Counted from the first letter of the stretch, positions 1-8,968 are shown. The stretch is DNA of 64,000 nucleotides from Rubellimicrobium mesophilum DSM 19309 (GCF_000600335.2 NZ_KK088615.1:1-64000); one strand, 5' to 3'. Numbers and translations are program-made. Notes: a model not told the origin generated them from the sequence alone.

Positions 1-157
1 CCAGCAGAAGCCCCGCCCCCACAAGGTCGAAGCCGCGCTTGGCCAGCGGATAGGCCCGGCCCGCGCCCGCGCGCCGCCCCCCCAGCCGCCGCAGCCCCGG
101 CGCAGGCCCCACAGGAACGCCGCCCGCGCGCGGCATCTGGCTCGACCAACCCAACAT
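1..157 (-). CDS. Undecaprenyl-phosphate sugar transferase, N-terminal part (runs off the window)
   Basis: This is the first 52 codons of a minus-strand gene that leaves the window at base 1. After a Gly/Pro/Arg-rich leader, residues 38-52 read LAKRGFDLVGAGLLL. That is the Lys-Arg-x-Phe-Asp motif and start of the membrane helix that opens the bacterial sugar transferase family (initiating phosphoglycosyl transferases such as ExoY/WcaJ), which put the first sugar of an exopolysaccharide repeat on undecaprenyl phosphate at the inner membrane. The ATG at 157 is used; a second ATG at 136 is also possible. The call rests only on this motif, because the catalytic domain lies outside. A CtrA-type box lies about 36 bases upstream. 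Confidence 0.62.
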   Translation of the reverse strand, partial: MLGWSSQMPRAGGVPVGPAPGLRRLGGRRAGAGRAYPLAKRGFDLVGAGLLL

Positions 158-193
158 GGCTGTCCCTCGTCTGTCCCCGCGCAGATCGCAGGG

Positions 194-208
194 TTAACGG
201 GCCGTTAA
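194..208. promoter_or_regulatory. CtrA-type box (TTAA-N7-TTAA), perfect
   Basis: TTAA, seven bases, TTAA, lying inside a 17-base palindrome (193-209). This matches the established full CtrA binding consensus of alphaproteobacteria exactly, in DNA where TTAA is rare. It sits about 36 bases upstream of the sugar transferase start at 157, so CtrA-type control of that gene is inferred. Confidence 0.5.
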
Positions 209-322
209 CACCCCACAACCGGAGCGAAAAGATGACCAAAGCGGGGCGGCTTGGTGACCCGTGGCTTGTGGCTCGAACACCTCAGCACCTGGCGGGCCTG
301 CCACATGGACGTGACACTCTTC

Positions 323-344
323 GCGTGAAGATTTCGCTTCACGC
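323..344. repeat. Small inverted repeat / hairpin
   Basis: Perfect 8-bp arms with a six-base loop, not followed by a T-run. It is not adjacent to an obvious gene end, so its role is unknown. Confidence 0.35.
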
Positions 345-704
345 AGGCCTCCGCCTCAGGCCGAGGCCGAACGAAACTCGCAGCGCGTTTGTTGAGCCGA
401 GCAGTTCGTGTATGGTCATCTTGTCGGCACTGTCGGGGGATCCCGGTCGCCCTCGCTGTCGACGGTCGACTCGTTCGACGATACTGGCCGGGAACTGACA
501 GAAGGACCACTGCGATCCGGCAGGTTCCCGGCACTCCAGAACCTGGCCTCGGAACCCTAGTCACTGCGAGGGGAATGGGTGCGCCGCGCCGCGCGAGGTG
601 GATTGTCGTGGCCGAAGTGTCCCTCGATGGGGGGACCACGCCATGCCACTTCCTGACACTGTGCCGCCCTTGGGAGCAGGCGCCACCGGAGAGAAGCGGA
701 ACGG

Positions 705-1652
705 TCAGGCGTCTCGCAGCCAGTCCAGCGCCGGGCCCTTGGGGACAATCCCGGTGGGGTTCAGTGCCTTGATCGAGTAATAGCCACGCTTGACGTGGTC
801 GATGCTGACCGTGCCGCGCACGCCTGGGAGATCTAGGACCCTGATCATGTAACCCTGCAGCGCAGGATAGTCCGCGATGCGGCGCAGGTTGCATTTGAAG
901 AGGCCGTGGTAGGCGACGTCGAAGCGGATGAGTGTCACGAAGAGGCGGATGTCGGCTTCGGTCAGCCGGCCGCCGAAGAGGAAGCGGCGCCCGTCCGAGA
1001 GCCGTGTCTCCAATTCGTCGAGCTGGGCGAAGACTTCGCCGAAGGCCTCCTCGTAGGCGACTTGCGTCGTGGCGAAGCCCGCTCGATACACGCCATTGTT
1101 GAGACGGGGATAGATGCGGTCGTTAAGAGCATCGATCTCGGGCCGCAGATCCTCGGGGTAGAGGTCGGCCCCGGAAGCGAGGGTGCCGAATCCGGAGTTG
1201 AGCATCCGCAGGATGTCGGCGGATTCGTTCGAGACGATGGTCCCGGTCTGCTTGTCGTAGAGCACCGGCACCGTGGCGCGTCCCGTGAAGACCGGGTCGG
1301 CGGCGGTGTAGATCTCGTGAAGGTAGGTCGCGCCCGTTACCGGATCCCTGCCTTTCGGGAAGCGCCAGCCTTTTGCGGTCAGTTCGGGCTCCACGACCGA
1401 GACCGAGACGGCGTCCTCGAGCCCCTTCAGCGTCCGCCCTATCAGCGTGCGCGAGGCCCAGGGGCAGATAAGGGCCACATGGAGGTGGTAGCGTCCCGCC
1501 TCAGCCGGGAACCCGCCGATGCCGGTCGGGCCTGGTGCGCCGTCCGGCGTCACCCAGTTGCGGAAGGATGAGACCTGGCGGACGAATCCGCCCTTCGCGT
1601 CCTTGGCCTGCACGGGCTGCCAGTCGGCCACCCAGCGTCCCTGATAGAGCAT
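705..1652 (-). CDS. Glutathionyl-hydroquinone reductase (GST Xi class, YqjG/PcpF type)
   Basis: A 315-residue cytosolic enzyme of the S-glutathionyl-(chloro)hydroquinone reductase family, which removes glutathione from glutathionyl-hydroquinones with a second glutathione. The diagnostic catalytic motif CPWA is present (Cys63 in ICPWASR), followed by a thioredoxin-fold GST domain and an all-helical C-terminal half with the family phrase RFDVAYHGLFKCN. The length is normal for the family (about 310-330). The start is supported by a GGAAGG ribosome site about 7 bases upstream. It stands alone on the minus strand. The family is linked to quinone detoxification and recycling, and no regulator is visible nearby. 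Confidence 0.88.
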   Translation of the reverse strand: MLYQGRWVADWQPVQAKDAKGGFVRQVSSFRNWVTPDGAPGPTGIGGFPAEAGRYHLHVALICPWASRTLIGRTLKGLEDAVSVSVVEPELTAKGWRFPKGRDPVTGATYLHEIYTAADPVFTGRATVPVLYDKQTGTIVSNESADILRMLNSGFGTLASGADLYPEDLRPEIDALNDRIYPRLNNGVYRAGFATTQVAYEEAFGEVFAQLDELETRLSDGRRFLFGGRLTEADIRLFVTLIRFDVAYHGLFKCNLRRIADYPALQGYMIRVLDLPGVRGTVSIDHVKRGYYSIKALNPTGIVPKGPALDWLRDA

Positions 1653-1705
1653 CTGTCGTTCCTTCCATGAAGATGGGGAGCCCGGGTCGAGAGCGGAACG
1701 TCCGC

Positions 1706-1864
1706 TCAGGCCCCGCGCTGGTAGGTGGGCGCGATCTTGGTGCCGAGGTCAAAGCCTTGACTCCTATGGATGTTGAGCATCCCTGGCCGTTCCAGCAGCC
1801 GCATGGCGGCGAGGTCGCCTACGCCGAGGACATCGAGACCGAGGCTCGATACGAAGTCAGTCAT
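1706..1864 (-). other. Short unidentified reading frame, possible gene remnant
   Basis: A 52-codon frame upstream of the hydroquinone reductase, opening MTDFVSSLGLDVLG and ending APTYQRGA. Codon choice is strongly G/C at third positions, as in the neighbouring real genes, but I cannot name a family. There is no convincing ribosome site, and the longer frame that extends upstream to 2227 looks non-coding. It may be the C-terminal stub of a larger deleted gene, since this 1.6-4.2 kb zone also holds a decayed GH3 gene. The rest of 1653-2240 shows nothing else. Confidence 0.25.
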
Positions 1865-2240
1865 GGTCTTTGGTGGGCATTCAGCGTTGCCGGGCCTATC
1901 GGTGGTGGCCTTCCCCGTGGCGGAACCCTTATAGCCGAGCATGACGTGCTGCCTCGCCCCAGCGGAAGGCGAGGCTGAGGTCCCGCCCATGTTGCGGCTT
2001 CCGAGAATTGCAGCCTGCATGTCCGTTCTCCCCTTCGCGGGTATGCGGACCAAATAGACCTTCTCGATTTGCAGGATAATCCCGATACGGAGCATTTCAT
2101 TCCATCCAGATGGGAAGGAATTATGTCGGCTGAAACGTAAGCCGAAGCTACGTCGGGCCGCCTTGCCTACATCAGAGCAGGCAGGCCGATAGAGACCACG
2201 AGGCTGATCCCAGTCTTCCATGCCCATTGGAGATGGGGAT

Positions 2241-2597
2241 ATGGATGATGTTCAAGATCACCCCATGTCCCGGAGGAGTCCGAACCTGCTGTTGCACTGT
2301 GTCTTCTGCGCAGTCCGCTCCGACGCGGACCCGGGCGAGCTCCGTTTCGTGATGGCGGAACTTGAGGCCTTGCGGGCCGTCGTCGAAGGGATGCTCGATT
2401 TCCGCCACGGCCCGAACCGCGACTATGAGGCCAAGAGCGAGGGCCACCCCTACGGTTTCGTCATCGCCTTCCGCGACAGGGCCGCGCACATGTCCTATGA
2501 CGGCCACCCCCGGCACAAGGCAGCGGGGGCGCGTCTCGTGGCGCTCTGCGAAGGGGGTGCCGATGGGATCGTCGTCTACGACATCGAGGCGGAGTAA
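2241..2597 (+). CDS. Dabb (stress-responsive A/B barrel) domain protein
   Basis: A 118-residue protein with one Dabb domain, a dimeric ferredoxin-like fold. Visible family features are an early strand LLLHCVFCAV, a central HGPNRDYEAKSEGHPYGFV region, the phrase HPRHKAAGARL, and a closing IVVYDIEAE strand. Dabb proteins range from plant stress proteins to polyketide cyclases, and the substrate cannot be inferred. I chose the ATG at 2241 because GGAG lies eight bases upstream; an ATG at 2220 in frame has no such site. It is convergent with the flavin oxidoreductase, 12 bases apart. Confidence 0.75.
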   Translation: MDDVQDHPMSRRSPNLLLHCVFCAVRSDADPGELRFVMAELEALRAVVEGMLDFRHGPNRDYEAKSEGHPYGFVIAFRDRAAHMSYDGHPRHKAAGARLVALCEGGADGIVVYDIEAE

Positions 2598-2609
2598 CCT
2601 CCGCGGCCC

Positions 2610-3653
2610 TCAGGCCGCGGCCTCGAGATCCAGCAGCTCGCGCACGCGAGGAATCACCTTCTCGCCATAAAGGCGGAGGCAGGCCATCAGCTCCTCGTGC
2701 GGCTGGGTGCCAGTCGCATATTTCAGGTCGAACCGCTGGATGCCGAGTCCTTGGACGGTGCGCACGATCTTGCGGGCCACCGTCTCGGGAGAGCCCACGT
2801 AGAGCGCACCCTGCTCGACCTCCGCGAGGAAGCGCTCTTTGGTCACCGGGGGCCAGCCCCGCTCGCGACCGATGCGGCCGAACATCGTCTGGTAGTGGGG
2901 CCAGAGCGCCTCGCGCGCGGCTTCGTCCGTCTCGGCCACGAAGCCCGGTGAGTGGACGCCGATCGGGCGGGGCGCGCGGTCGAGCTGCTGGCAGGCGCGG
3001 TGATAGAGCTCCACGAAGGGTTTGAACCGCAAGGGATCGCCGCCGATGATCGCCAGCATGAGCTGAAGGTCGTGGCGCACGATACGGACGACGGACTCCG
3101 GGCTGCCGCCTACCCCCACCCAGGTCGTCAGCCCCTCGGGTCCGAGCCGTGGATAGACGGTCGCGTTCTGGAGCGGCGTGCGGGTCTCGCCCTGCCACGT
3201 CACCTTCTCCTCGCGCAGGAGGCGGACGAAGAGGTCCAGCCGCTCCTCGAAGAGGAGGTCGTATTCCTGAAGGTCGAAGCCGAAGAGAGGGTAGCTTTCG
3301 GTGAAGGACCCGCGCCCCAGGATCGCTTCGGCCCGGCCGTTCGACACGGCGTTCAGGGTCGAGAAGCGTTCGAACACCCGCACCGGGTCATCGGTCGAGA
3401 GCACGGTGACGGCGGTGCCGAGATGAATGCGGGAGGTGCGCCCAGCGATGGCGGCCAGCACGATCTCGGGCGAGGAGATGGCGAAGTCCGGGCGGTGGTG
3501 CTCGCCCAGTCCGATGAAGTCGATGCCGACCGAATCGGCCAGCACCGCCTCCTCGACCACATCGCGGAGGACCTGATCCATGGGCTTTGGCTTGCCATCC
3601 GCCCCGAGGGTGACGTCGCCGAACGTATCGAGGCCGAGGGAAAGGGCGGTCAT
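2610..3653 (-). CDS. LLM-class flavin-dependent oxidoreductase (bacterial luciferase-like)
   Basis: A 347-residue TIM-barrel flavoprotein of the luciferase-like monooxygenase family, using FMN (or F420 in some members). Family landmarks are GLGEHHRPDF, then HLGTAVTVLSTDDPVRV and GRAEAILGRGSF, and a C-terminal segment VGSPETVARKI that closes the barrel. The substrate is unknown; relatives act on alkanesulfonates, aldehydes or aromatic compounds. I use the ATG at 3653 (MTALSLGLD), since the extra 25 residues upstream are low quality. It stands alone and is convergent with the Dabb gene. The 188 bases upstream to the GH3 remnant show no other feature. Confidence 0.85.
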   Translation of the reverse strand: MTALSLGLDTFGDVTLGADGKPKPMDQVLRDVVEEAVLADSVGIDFIGLGEHHRPDFAISSPEIVLAAIAGRTSRIHLGTAVTVLSTDDPVRVFERFSTLNAVSNGRAEAILGRGSFTESYPLFGFDLQEYDLLFEERLDLFVRLLREEKVTWQGETRTPLQNATVYPRLGPEGLTTWVGVGGSPESVVRIVRHDLQLMLAIIGGDPLRFKPFVELYHRACQQLDRAPRPIGVHSPGFVAETDEAAREALWPHYQTMFGRIGRERGWPPVTKERFLAEVEQGALYVGSPETVARKIVRTVQGLGIQRFDLKYATGTQPHEELMACLRLYGEKVIPRVRELLDLEAAA

Positions 3654-3841
3654 GGCGGTCTCCGGGTGCCGGGCGTGTGGAACGGGAGCTATGGGTCTCC
3701 AGGTCCAGCGTAAAGGGCCGGGATGCACAGGCGCTGTGCGGCATCGGGCTGACGCGGGGTGGCGAGGACCGATGCGTGCTGCTCCGTCGGGCGCTCGGGG
3801 GGTATCGGTCCCGGAGCGATTCAGTTCTTGAGGAAGATGCC

Positions 3842-4179
3842 ATGCGCGACGCCGACACCAAGGCTCGCATGGCCGACCTAATGGAGGCCAAGGCGCTGGA
3901 GGAACAAGTCAGCCTTCTCCCGGGCCGGGACTTCTGGTCCCTACCGTCCTCGTGCGGCTGGGGATCGGGAGGATCTGCATCGTGGATGGGCCCAACGGTG
4001 CCCGGGGTGGCGGCTCGCTTGTTGGAGGAGTGGGGTCCAAGTCAGCTCATGTGTCGCTCGCTCCGGCAGTGAACCTGCATCGCGTCCAGACCAGCGGACG
4101 CAACTTCGAAGACTACTCGGAGGATCCGGTGCTCACGGCCGAGCGGGCCGTGTCGACCAAGCGGAGCTGGAAGCCCTAG
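3842..4179 (+). pseudogene. Decayed GH3 beta-glucosidase remnant
   Basis: Two frames hold pieces of the N-terminal part of a glycoside hydrolase family 3 enzyme. The first frame (from 3842) reads ALEEQVSLLPGRDFW. The second (from about 3952) reads CIVDGPNGARG, then LAPAVNLHR and GRNFEDYSEDPVLTA, which are hallmark GH3 sequences. A frame change joins them, and roughly 40 residues normally between the DGPNGARG and APxVNLHR blocks are missing. The piece stops at 4179, where the remaining 600 or more residues of a normal GH3 enzyme are absent. With internal deletion, frameshift and truncation it cannot be functional. Its end abuts the kinase stop codon at 4176. Confidence 0.8.
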
Positions 4180-5639
4180 GCCCCCAGCACCTGCGCAAGG
4201 GCGTGGCGCCAGCCCTTAAGGATCGCCTCGCGGCGGCAGGGGTCCATGTCGGGCTCGAAGGTGGTCGTCTGCCCTTCGCCTGTGACCGATATCCCCAGGG
4301 ACTCGAAGGCCATCGTCGCGACGCCGAGCGCGCCGACCTCGGCCACCTCTCCGCGATGGACGGGACGGTCGAGCAGGTCGGCTTGGAGCTGCATCAGGAA
4401 GCCGTTCGCCGAGGCCCCGCCGTCGGCGCGGAGGGAGTCGAGACGCTGGCCGATATCCTGCTCCATGGCCGCAAGCACGTCCGCGATCTGGAGCGCGATG
4501 GCCTCGAAGGTCGCCCGCGCGACATGGGCGGGCTTGCTCGCGAGCGTGAGGCCGCCGACGGTGCCGCGCGCCGCGTCGGTCCAGTGCGGCGCGCCGAGGC
4601 CCGCTAGCGCCGGGACGAAGGTCACGCCCTCGGAGCATTCCACCGTCTGCGCGAGGTCCGAAAGGGCGGCGGCATCCTTGATGCCCAGGAGCTGCGCGGC
4701 AAAGGCGGCGGCCTGCGCGGAGACGGTGATGTTGCCCTCGATCGCGTAAGCGACGCCATTGGCGCGGGTCGACCAACCGATGGTGCCCGAGAGACCGTGC
4801 GAGGAGGCGATCCGGCCCGGCGTCAGCGCCATGAGGGAGGAGCCGGTGCCATAGGTCGCCTTGACCGCGCCGGGCCCGCGCACCCCATGTCCATAGAGCG
4901 CCGCGTGGCTGTCGCCCATCATGGCGAGCACCGGCGTCCCGGCGGGCAGGGCGGTCCCCTCCGCCAGCTCGCCGAAGCGGCTGTCCGATGCGCGCGGCTC
5001 GGGCAGGGCCGCGACGGGGGCGCCGAACAGCTCGCCCAGCTCCTCGGACCACTCAAGCCACCCGGTGTCGAAGAGTTGTGTGCGCGAGGCGTTGGAGTGA
5101 TCGGTCGCGAAGCTTGCGCCCTTTGTAAGGTTCCAAAGGAGCCAGCTATCGACCGTCCCGGCGCGCAGGCGTCCTTGTGCAAGCAGATCTCTCGCCTCGG
5201 GAACGTTCTCCAGCACCCAACCAAGCTTCGAGGCTGGGAAGAGGGGGTTGATGCCGAGGCCGGTCAGCTCCTGCACCCGCGCGTCGTGCCCGGCGGCGAT
5301 GAGGGCCGCGCAGGCGCCAGTCGTGCGGCGGCATTGCCAGATGATCGCGGGGGCGACAGGGCGGTGGGTCTCGGCGTCCCAGACCACCAGCGTCTCGCGC
5401 TGGTTGGCGATGGCGAGGCCGGCTATACCGTCCGTGCCCACCTGCGCGACGATGCCGGCAAGGGCTGCCTTGACGCTCTCCCAGATCGCGTTCGCGTCCT
5501 GCTCGGCCCAGCCGTCGCGGGGATAGCTCGACGCCAGCGGATGGCTTGCACGGGCGACGGCGGTCCCGTCCGGCTCGAACAGGACTGCCTTGGTGCTGCT
5601 CGTGCCCTGGTCGATGGCCAGAATGCGGGTCGGCGCCAT
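4176..5639 (-). CDS. FGGY-family carbohydrate kinase (candidate D-apulose kinase)
   Basis: A 487-residue ATP-dependent sugar kinase of the FGGY family (glycerol kinase/xylulokinase fold). It opens with the phosphate-binding strand IDQGTSSTKAVLFE (residues 9-22) and has the second-domain ATP motifs ATYGTGSSL and RADGGASANGFLMQ. It is the last of four co-directional genes, and its ATG shares one base with the stop of the transketolase C subunit (TGATG). With an isomerase and a split transketolase in the same operon, the most economical substrate is a ketopentose made by the isomerase; D-apulose is my preferred reading, D-xylulose or L-fuculose the alternatives. The family call is firm and the substrate is inference. 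Confidence 0.9.
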   Translation of the reverse strand: MAPTRILAIDQGTSSTKAVLFEPDGTAVARASHPLASSYPRDGWAEQDANAIWESVKAALAGIVAQVGTDGIAGLAIANQRETLVVWDAETHRPVAPAIIWQCRRTTGACAALIAAGHDARVQELTGLGINPLFPASKLGWVLENVPEARDLLAQGRLRAGTVDSWLLWNLTKGASFATDHSNASRTQLFDTGWLEWSEELGELFGAPVAALPEPRASDSRFGELAEGTALPAGTPVLAMMGDSHAALYGHGVRGPGAVKATYGTGSSLMALTPGRIASSHGLSGTIGWSTRANGVAYAIEGNITVSAQAAAFAAQLLGIKDAAALSDLAQTVECSEGVTFVPALAGLGAPHWTDAARGTVGGLTLASKPAHVARATFEAIALQIADVLAAMEQDIGQRLDSLRADGGASANGFLMQLQADLLDRPVHRGEVAEVGALGVATMAFESLGISVTGEGQTTTFEPDMDPCRREAILKGWRHALAQVLGA

Positions 5640-6598
5640 CACGCCCCCTTGCGGGCGAGCGCACGACGCGCGGCAGAGGCGATGCCCTCGGGCGACAGGC
5701 CGTATTCCTCGAAGAGCCACTCGACCGAGCCGGTGGGCAGGAAGCCTGGGAAGCCGACCATCTCGATGGGGACGGGGCGGTTCTGCGACGTGACCTCCGC
5801 GACGGCGCTGCCGAGGCCGCCGTGGACGTTGGCCTCCTCGACGGTGACGATGGCGCCCGTTCCGGCGGCGGCGAGCACCGCGTCGCGGTCGAGCGGGCTG
5901 ATCGTAGCCATGTTCAGGACCCGCGCCCGGACCCCCTCTCGGGCCAGCCGGTCGGCGGCCTCGGCGGCGAGGTGGACCGTGGTCCCGCTAGCGATGATGG
6001 CGAGGTCGCCGCCGTCGCGGACCATCTCGGCCTTGCCCGCCTGGAAGCGGCGGTTGGGGACGTCGAGCTCGGGGACCGGCATCCGGCTCACGCGGATGAA
6101 GACGGGCCCTTCGTGGGCGGCGGCCCAGCGGATGGCCTCGGCGGTCTCCCAGGGGTCGGAGGGGACGATGACCGTGAGGTTGGTCAGCGGCCGCAGCCAG
6201 GCGAGGTCCTCGATGGAGTGGTGCGTCGGCCCGAGCTCGCCGTAGGCGATGCCGGAGGACTGGCCCACGAGCTTCACGTTGACGTTCGAGTAGGCCACGT
6301 CCGCCTTGACCTGCTCGAGCGCGCGACCCGTCAGGAAACAGGCGGCGGCCGAGACGAACGGCACCTTGCCGCCGTTGGCGAGGCCGGCGCCGACGCCGAC
6401 CATGGTCTGCTCCGCGATGCCGACGTTCACGAGCCGCTCGGGGAAGGCCTTCTGGAAGCCGCCGAGCTTGGAGGAGCCGACCGAGTCGTTGACCACCGCG
6501 ACGATGCGGGGGTCCTGGGCAGCGAGGGTTTCGAGGGTGGCGGCCCAGGCCTCGCGGCAGTCGTAGAGGCCGGCCTGCTGGGGAGCGGGTTGCGCCAT
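5639..6598 (-). CDS. Transketolase, C-terminal (pyrimidine-binding) subunit
   Basis: A 319-residue half transketolase. It carries the pyrimidine-binding domain (RLVNVGIAEQTMVGVGAGLA, with the conserved Glu that activates thiamine diphosphate, around residue 65) and the C-terminal regulatory domain. Together with the N-terminal subunit encoded two bases upstream it forms one active transketolase, transferring a two-carbon ketol unit between sugar phosphates in the cytosol. Split transketolases are typical of dedicated pathways, for example AptA/AptB for D-apulose 4-phosphate, rather than the housekeeping pentose phosphate enzyme, which is a single chain. Its position between kinase and isomerase supports a dedicated catabolic role. 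Confidence 0.92.
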   Translation of the reverse strand: MAQPAPQQAGLYDCREAWAATLETLAAQDPRIVAVVNDSVGSSKLGGFQKAFPERLVNVGIAEQTMVGVGAGLANGGKVPFVSAAACFLTGRALEQVKADVAYSNVNVKLVGQSSGIAYGELGPTHHSIEDLAWLRPLTNLTVIVPSDPWETAEAIRWAAAHEGPVFIRVSRMPVPELDVPNRRFQAGKAEMVRDGGDLAIIASGTTVHLAAEAADRLAREGVRARVLNMATISPLDRDAVLAAAGTGAIVTVEEANVHGGLGSAVAEVTSQNRPVPIEMVGFPGFLPTGSVEWLFEEYGLSPEGIASAARRALARKGA

Positions 6599-6600
6599 GG

Positions 6601-7425
6601 TCACACGAGCTCCTTCATCGCTTGCTCGAACTGCTGGGCGTTGGGGACGCCGTGGTGCCAGGAGGCCTTGTTCTCCATGAACGACACGCCCTTGCCCTTC
6701 ACCGTGTCCGCGATCACGCAGAGCGGCTTCGCGCGGTCGCCGATGGGGGCGCCCAGGACATCGAGGAGTGCGGCGTGGTCGTGGCCGTCCACCTGCTCGA
6801 CGTGCCAGCCGAAGGCGCGGAACTTGTCGTCGAGGGGGTCGAGGCCGTTCGTCTCTTCGGTGCCCGCGCCCTGCTGGAGGCGGTTGCGGTCCACGACCAG
6901 CGTGAGGTGCGAGAGCCTGCGGTGGCCGGCGGTCATCGCCGCCTCCCAGTTGGAGCCCTCCTGAAGCTCGCCGTCGCCGGTCAGGACGAAGGTGCGGAAA
7001 CCGGCCTTGTCCATCTGGCCCGCGATGGCGATGCCGACCGCGACCGGGAAGCCGTGGCCGAGGGGGCCGGTGTTGGTCTCGATGCCGGGCAGGTAGTTGC
7101 GGTTCGGGTGCCCGTTCAGGAGCGACCTGGGCTTCATGTAGGTGTCGAGCCACTCCTCCGGGAAGAATCCCGCGGCGGCGAGGGCGGTGTAGATCGCGCC
7201 CGTCGCGTGGCCCTTGGACATGATGAAGCGGTCGCGGCCGGGCGCGCGCGGGTCCTCGGGGTCATGCCGCAGCACGCCGAAGTAGAGCGTCGCAAGGATG
7301 TCGGTCGCCGAGAAGTCGCCGCCGGGATGGCCGAGCTGGGCCTCGTGCACCATGCGGAAGGCCTGGCGGCGCATCCAGAGCGCCTTTTCGCGGATCAGGG
7401 GAAGGGGGTCGTTGGGGAGGGTCAT
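6601..7425 (-). CDS. Transketolase, N-terminal (thiamine diphosphate-binding) subunit
   Basis: A 274-residue protein with the diphosphate-binding domain of transketolase: HPGGDFSATDILATLYF, then SKGHATGAIY, and the Mg/ThDP motif GDGELQEGSNWEA (Gly-Asp-Gly followed by Asn). It ends where a single-chain transketolase would continue into the pyrimidine domain, which the next gene supplies after a two-base gap. The ATG overlaps the isomerase stop (ATGA). The pair should be co-translated and form a heteromeric enzyme. In the proposed pathway it would split a branched or linear ketopentose phosphate into a triose phosphate and a two-carbon unit passed to an aldose phosphate acceptor. Confidence 0.92.
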   Translation of the reverse strand: MTLPNDPLPLIREKALWMRRQAFRMVHEAQLGHPGGDFSATDILATLYFGVLRHDPEDPRAPGRDRFIMSKGHATGAIYTALAAAGFFPEEWLDTYMKPRSLLNGHPNRNYLPGIETNTGPLGHGFPVAVGIAIAGQMDKAGFRTFVLTGDGELQEGSNWEAAMTAGHRRLSHLTLVVDRNRLQQGAGTEETNGLDPLDDKFRAFGWHVEQVDGHDHAALLDVLGAPIGDRAKPLCVIADTVKGKGVSFMENKASWHHGVPNAQQFEQAMKELV

Positions 7426-8968
7426 CGGAGTCCCTTCAGAAGCGGCGGGGCGGGGGGACGGGGGACGAGCATGGGCTCGGGCGCGGTGTCGTGGTCGTAG
7501 AGCGGCCAGCCGAGGTAGCGGGTCAGGGCCTCGTTCACGACCTCGGCGTGGTGGCCGCGGACCATGGCGACGTGATGCTCGAAGCCGTTCTGGGTCACGA
7601 AGCGCATCAGGTTGCGCAAACGCGGCACCCGGCAGACAGCGATGCCGCCGTCCATGCCGTAGGGGTCGTCGGTGAACTCGCCCTGGCCGAGATAGGCCTT
7701 GAGCGTGCCCGCGCGGTCGTCGCTCGACACCCGGAAGTAGGTCATTGGACCGGCCTTCACCTTGCCCTTGACGGCGCCGAAGCACTTCTCGCGGCCGATG
7801 GTCTCGCCCAGCACGTCCAGCTCGCCGATCTCGGGGGTGTCGCCGATGAACTTCTTGGGGAAGTTGCCGCAGTGCGTGCAGACGCACATGTCGGGCTCGC
7901 GCGCGAAGTTGTTGTTCCAGTCGAGGATCGCAGGCGGCGCGCCGGAGGCCAGCGCAAGGGCGTACATCGAGAGGGCGCCCATGATGTCCACCTCGCAGGC
8001 GGAGGGCATCAGCTCCTCGCCCATCATCGACATGGTCACGCAGGTCGCGCAGCCGAAGTTGTCCTGGAGCGAGCGCCAGCACTGGATCGCCGAGGCGTCG
8101 CAGCCGTTCTCGACGATCCAGCGGTCGACGGTGAGGGACCACTTGGCCTGACGCAGGATCTGGGCGGGCTGGATGTGGGCGGGGATGCGGCCGTAGGCCT
8201 TGATCCGCTCCATCTTGGCCAGGAGGTCGGGGTCGCTGTCGCTCAGGCGGTTGGCGGCGCCCATCATCTCGGAGAGGTCCACGGTGACGACGGTGATGCC
8301 GGAGTCCTGCAGGAGCTTCTCGCTGTAGCGCATCGTCTGGAACGCGCCGGTGCGGGCGCCGATGGACCCCAGGCGGGCGTTGCGGAGGCCGCGCACGGTG
8401 CGACAGACGCGGGCGAAGCGGTCGAGGTCGGCGGCGAACTCGGGCCGCCGGCGTCGACGGTGTGGAACGTCGTCTCGCTGAACGGGATGCCGTACTGCCA
8501 GAAGTTGTTCGAGACGCTTATCTTGCCGCAGAAGGCGTCGCGCCGTTCCTTGACCGAGACCTTGTCGTTCTCGTCGTTGGAGGCCTGGAGCAGGATCGGG
8601 ACGTTCAGCTTGGCGCGGTTCACCAGCTCGACGACCGCGATCTCGTCGCCGAAGTTGGGGAGGCAGATGACGAGGCCGTCGATGACGTCGCGGTGCTGCT
8701 TGAAGAAGTCGGCGTAGAGCTGGGCGTCGGAGATGGACTGGACGGCGCCGTTGTGGGTGGCGTCGAATGGGAGAATCAGGGCGCGGACGCCGAGGGCCTG
8801 GAGCTGGCCGAGGACCTCCTCGCGGGCTTGGCGGCACGGGGCGCCGTTGAAGAAGGCGCGGCTGCCGATCACCACGCCCAAGGTCACCTCGCGGCGAATC
8901 TGGGGAGTGACAGGGACGGAACCCGCCTCCTGCGTCGTGACGTTCTCGCCCATGATGGTCAGCGTCAT
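7422..8968 (-). CDS. L-fucose isomerase-like sugar isomerase (frameshifted in this sequence)
   Basis: About 515 residues once one frameshift is repaired. Residues 1-176 (to about 8445) are in one frame (MTLTIMGENV through TTFHTVDAGGP); the rest continues in the neighbouring frame from PEFAADLDRF to the stop. Adding one C near 8441 restores a continuous protein. It belongs to the L-fucose/L-arabinose isomerase superfamily, which interconverts aldoses and ketoses with a divalent metal. It heads the minus-strand operon (isomerase, transketolase N, transketolase C, kinase), with a strong GGAGGAG ribosome site. The aldose may be D-apiose; L-fucose is less likely because no fuculose-phosphate aldolase is present. 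The frameshift may be a sequencing error. Confidence 0.8.

Larger units (their letters stand above)
158..704. other. Gene-poor stretch
   Basis: Apart from the CtrA-type box and a small perfect hairpin at 323-344 (8-bp arms GCGTGAAG/CTTCACGC, six-base loop), I see no supported gene here. The open frames on both strands lack a recognisable family and have poor codon bias. It may be a decayed region between the exopolysaccharide gene and the reductase at 705. Confidence 0.4.

Noticed and set aside
205-894. 229-codon frame on the minus strand in the first kilobase
   Set aside because: Arg/Pro/His-rich shadow with no family match that overlaps the hydroquinone reductase end.
4176-8968. Sulfoglycolytic transketolase (sulfo-TK) pathway
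   Set aside because: A split transketolase also occurs there, but that route does not need an FGGY kinase, and no sulfonate-specific gene is present; the isomerase plus kinase set fits apiose better.
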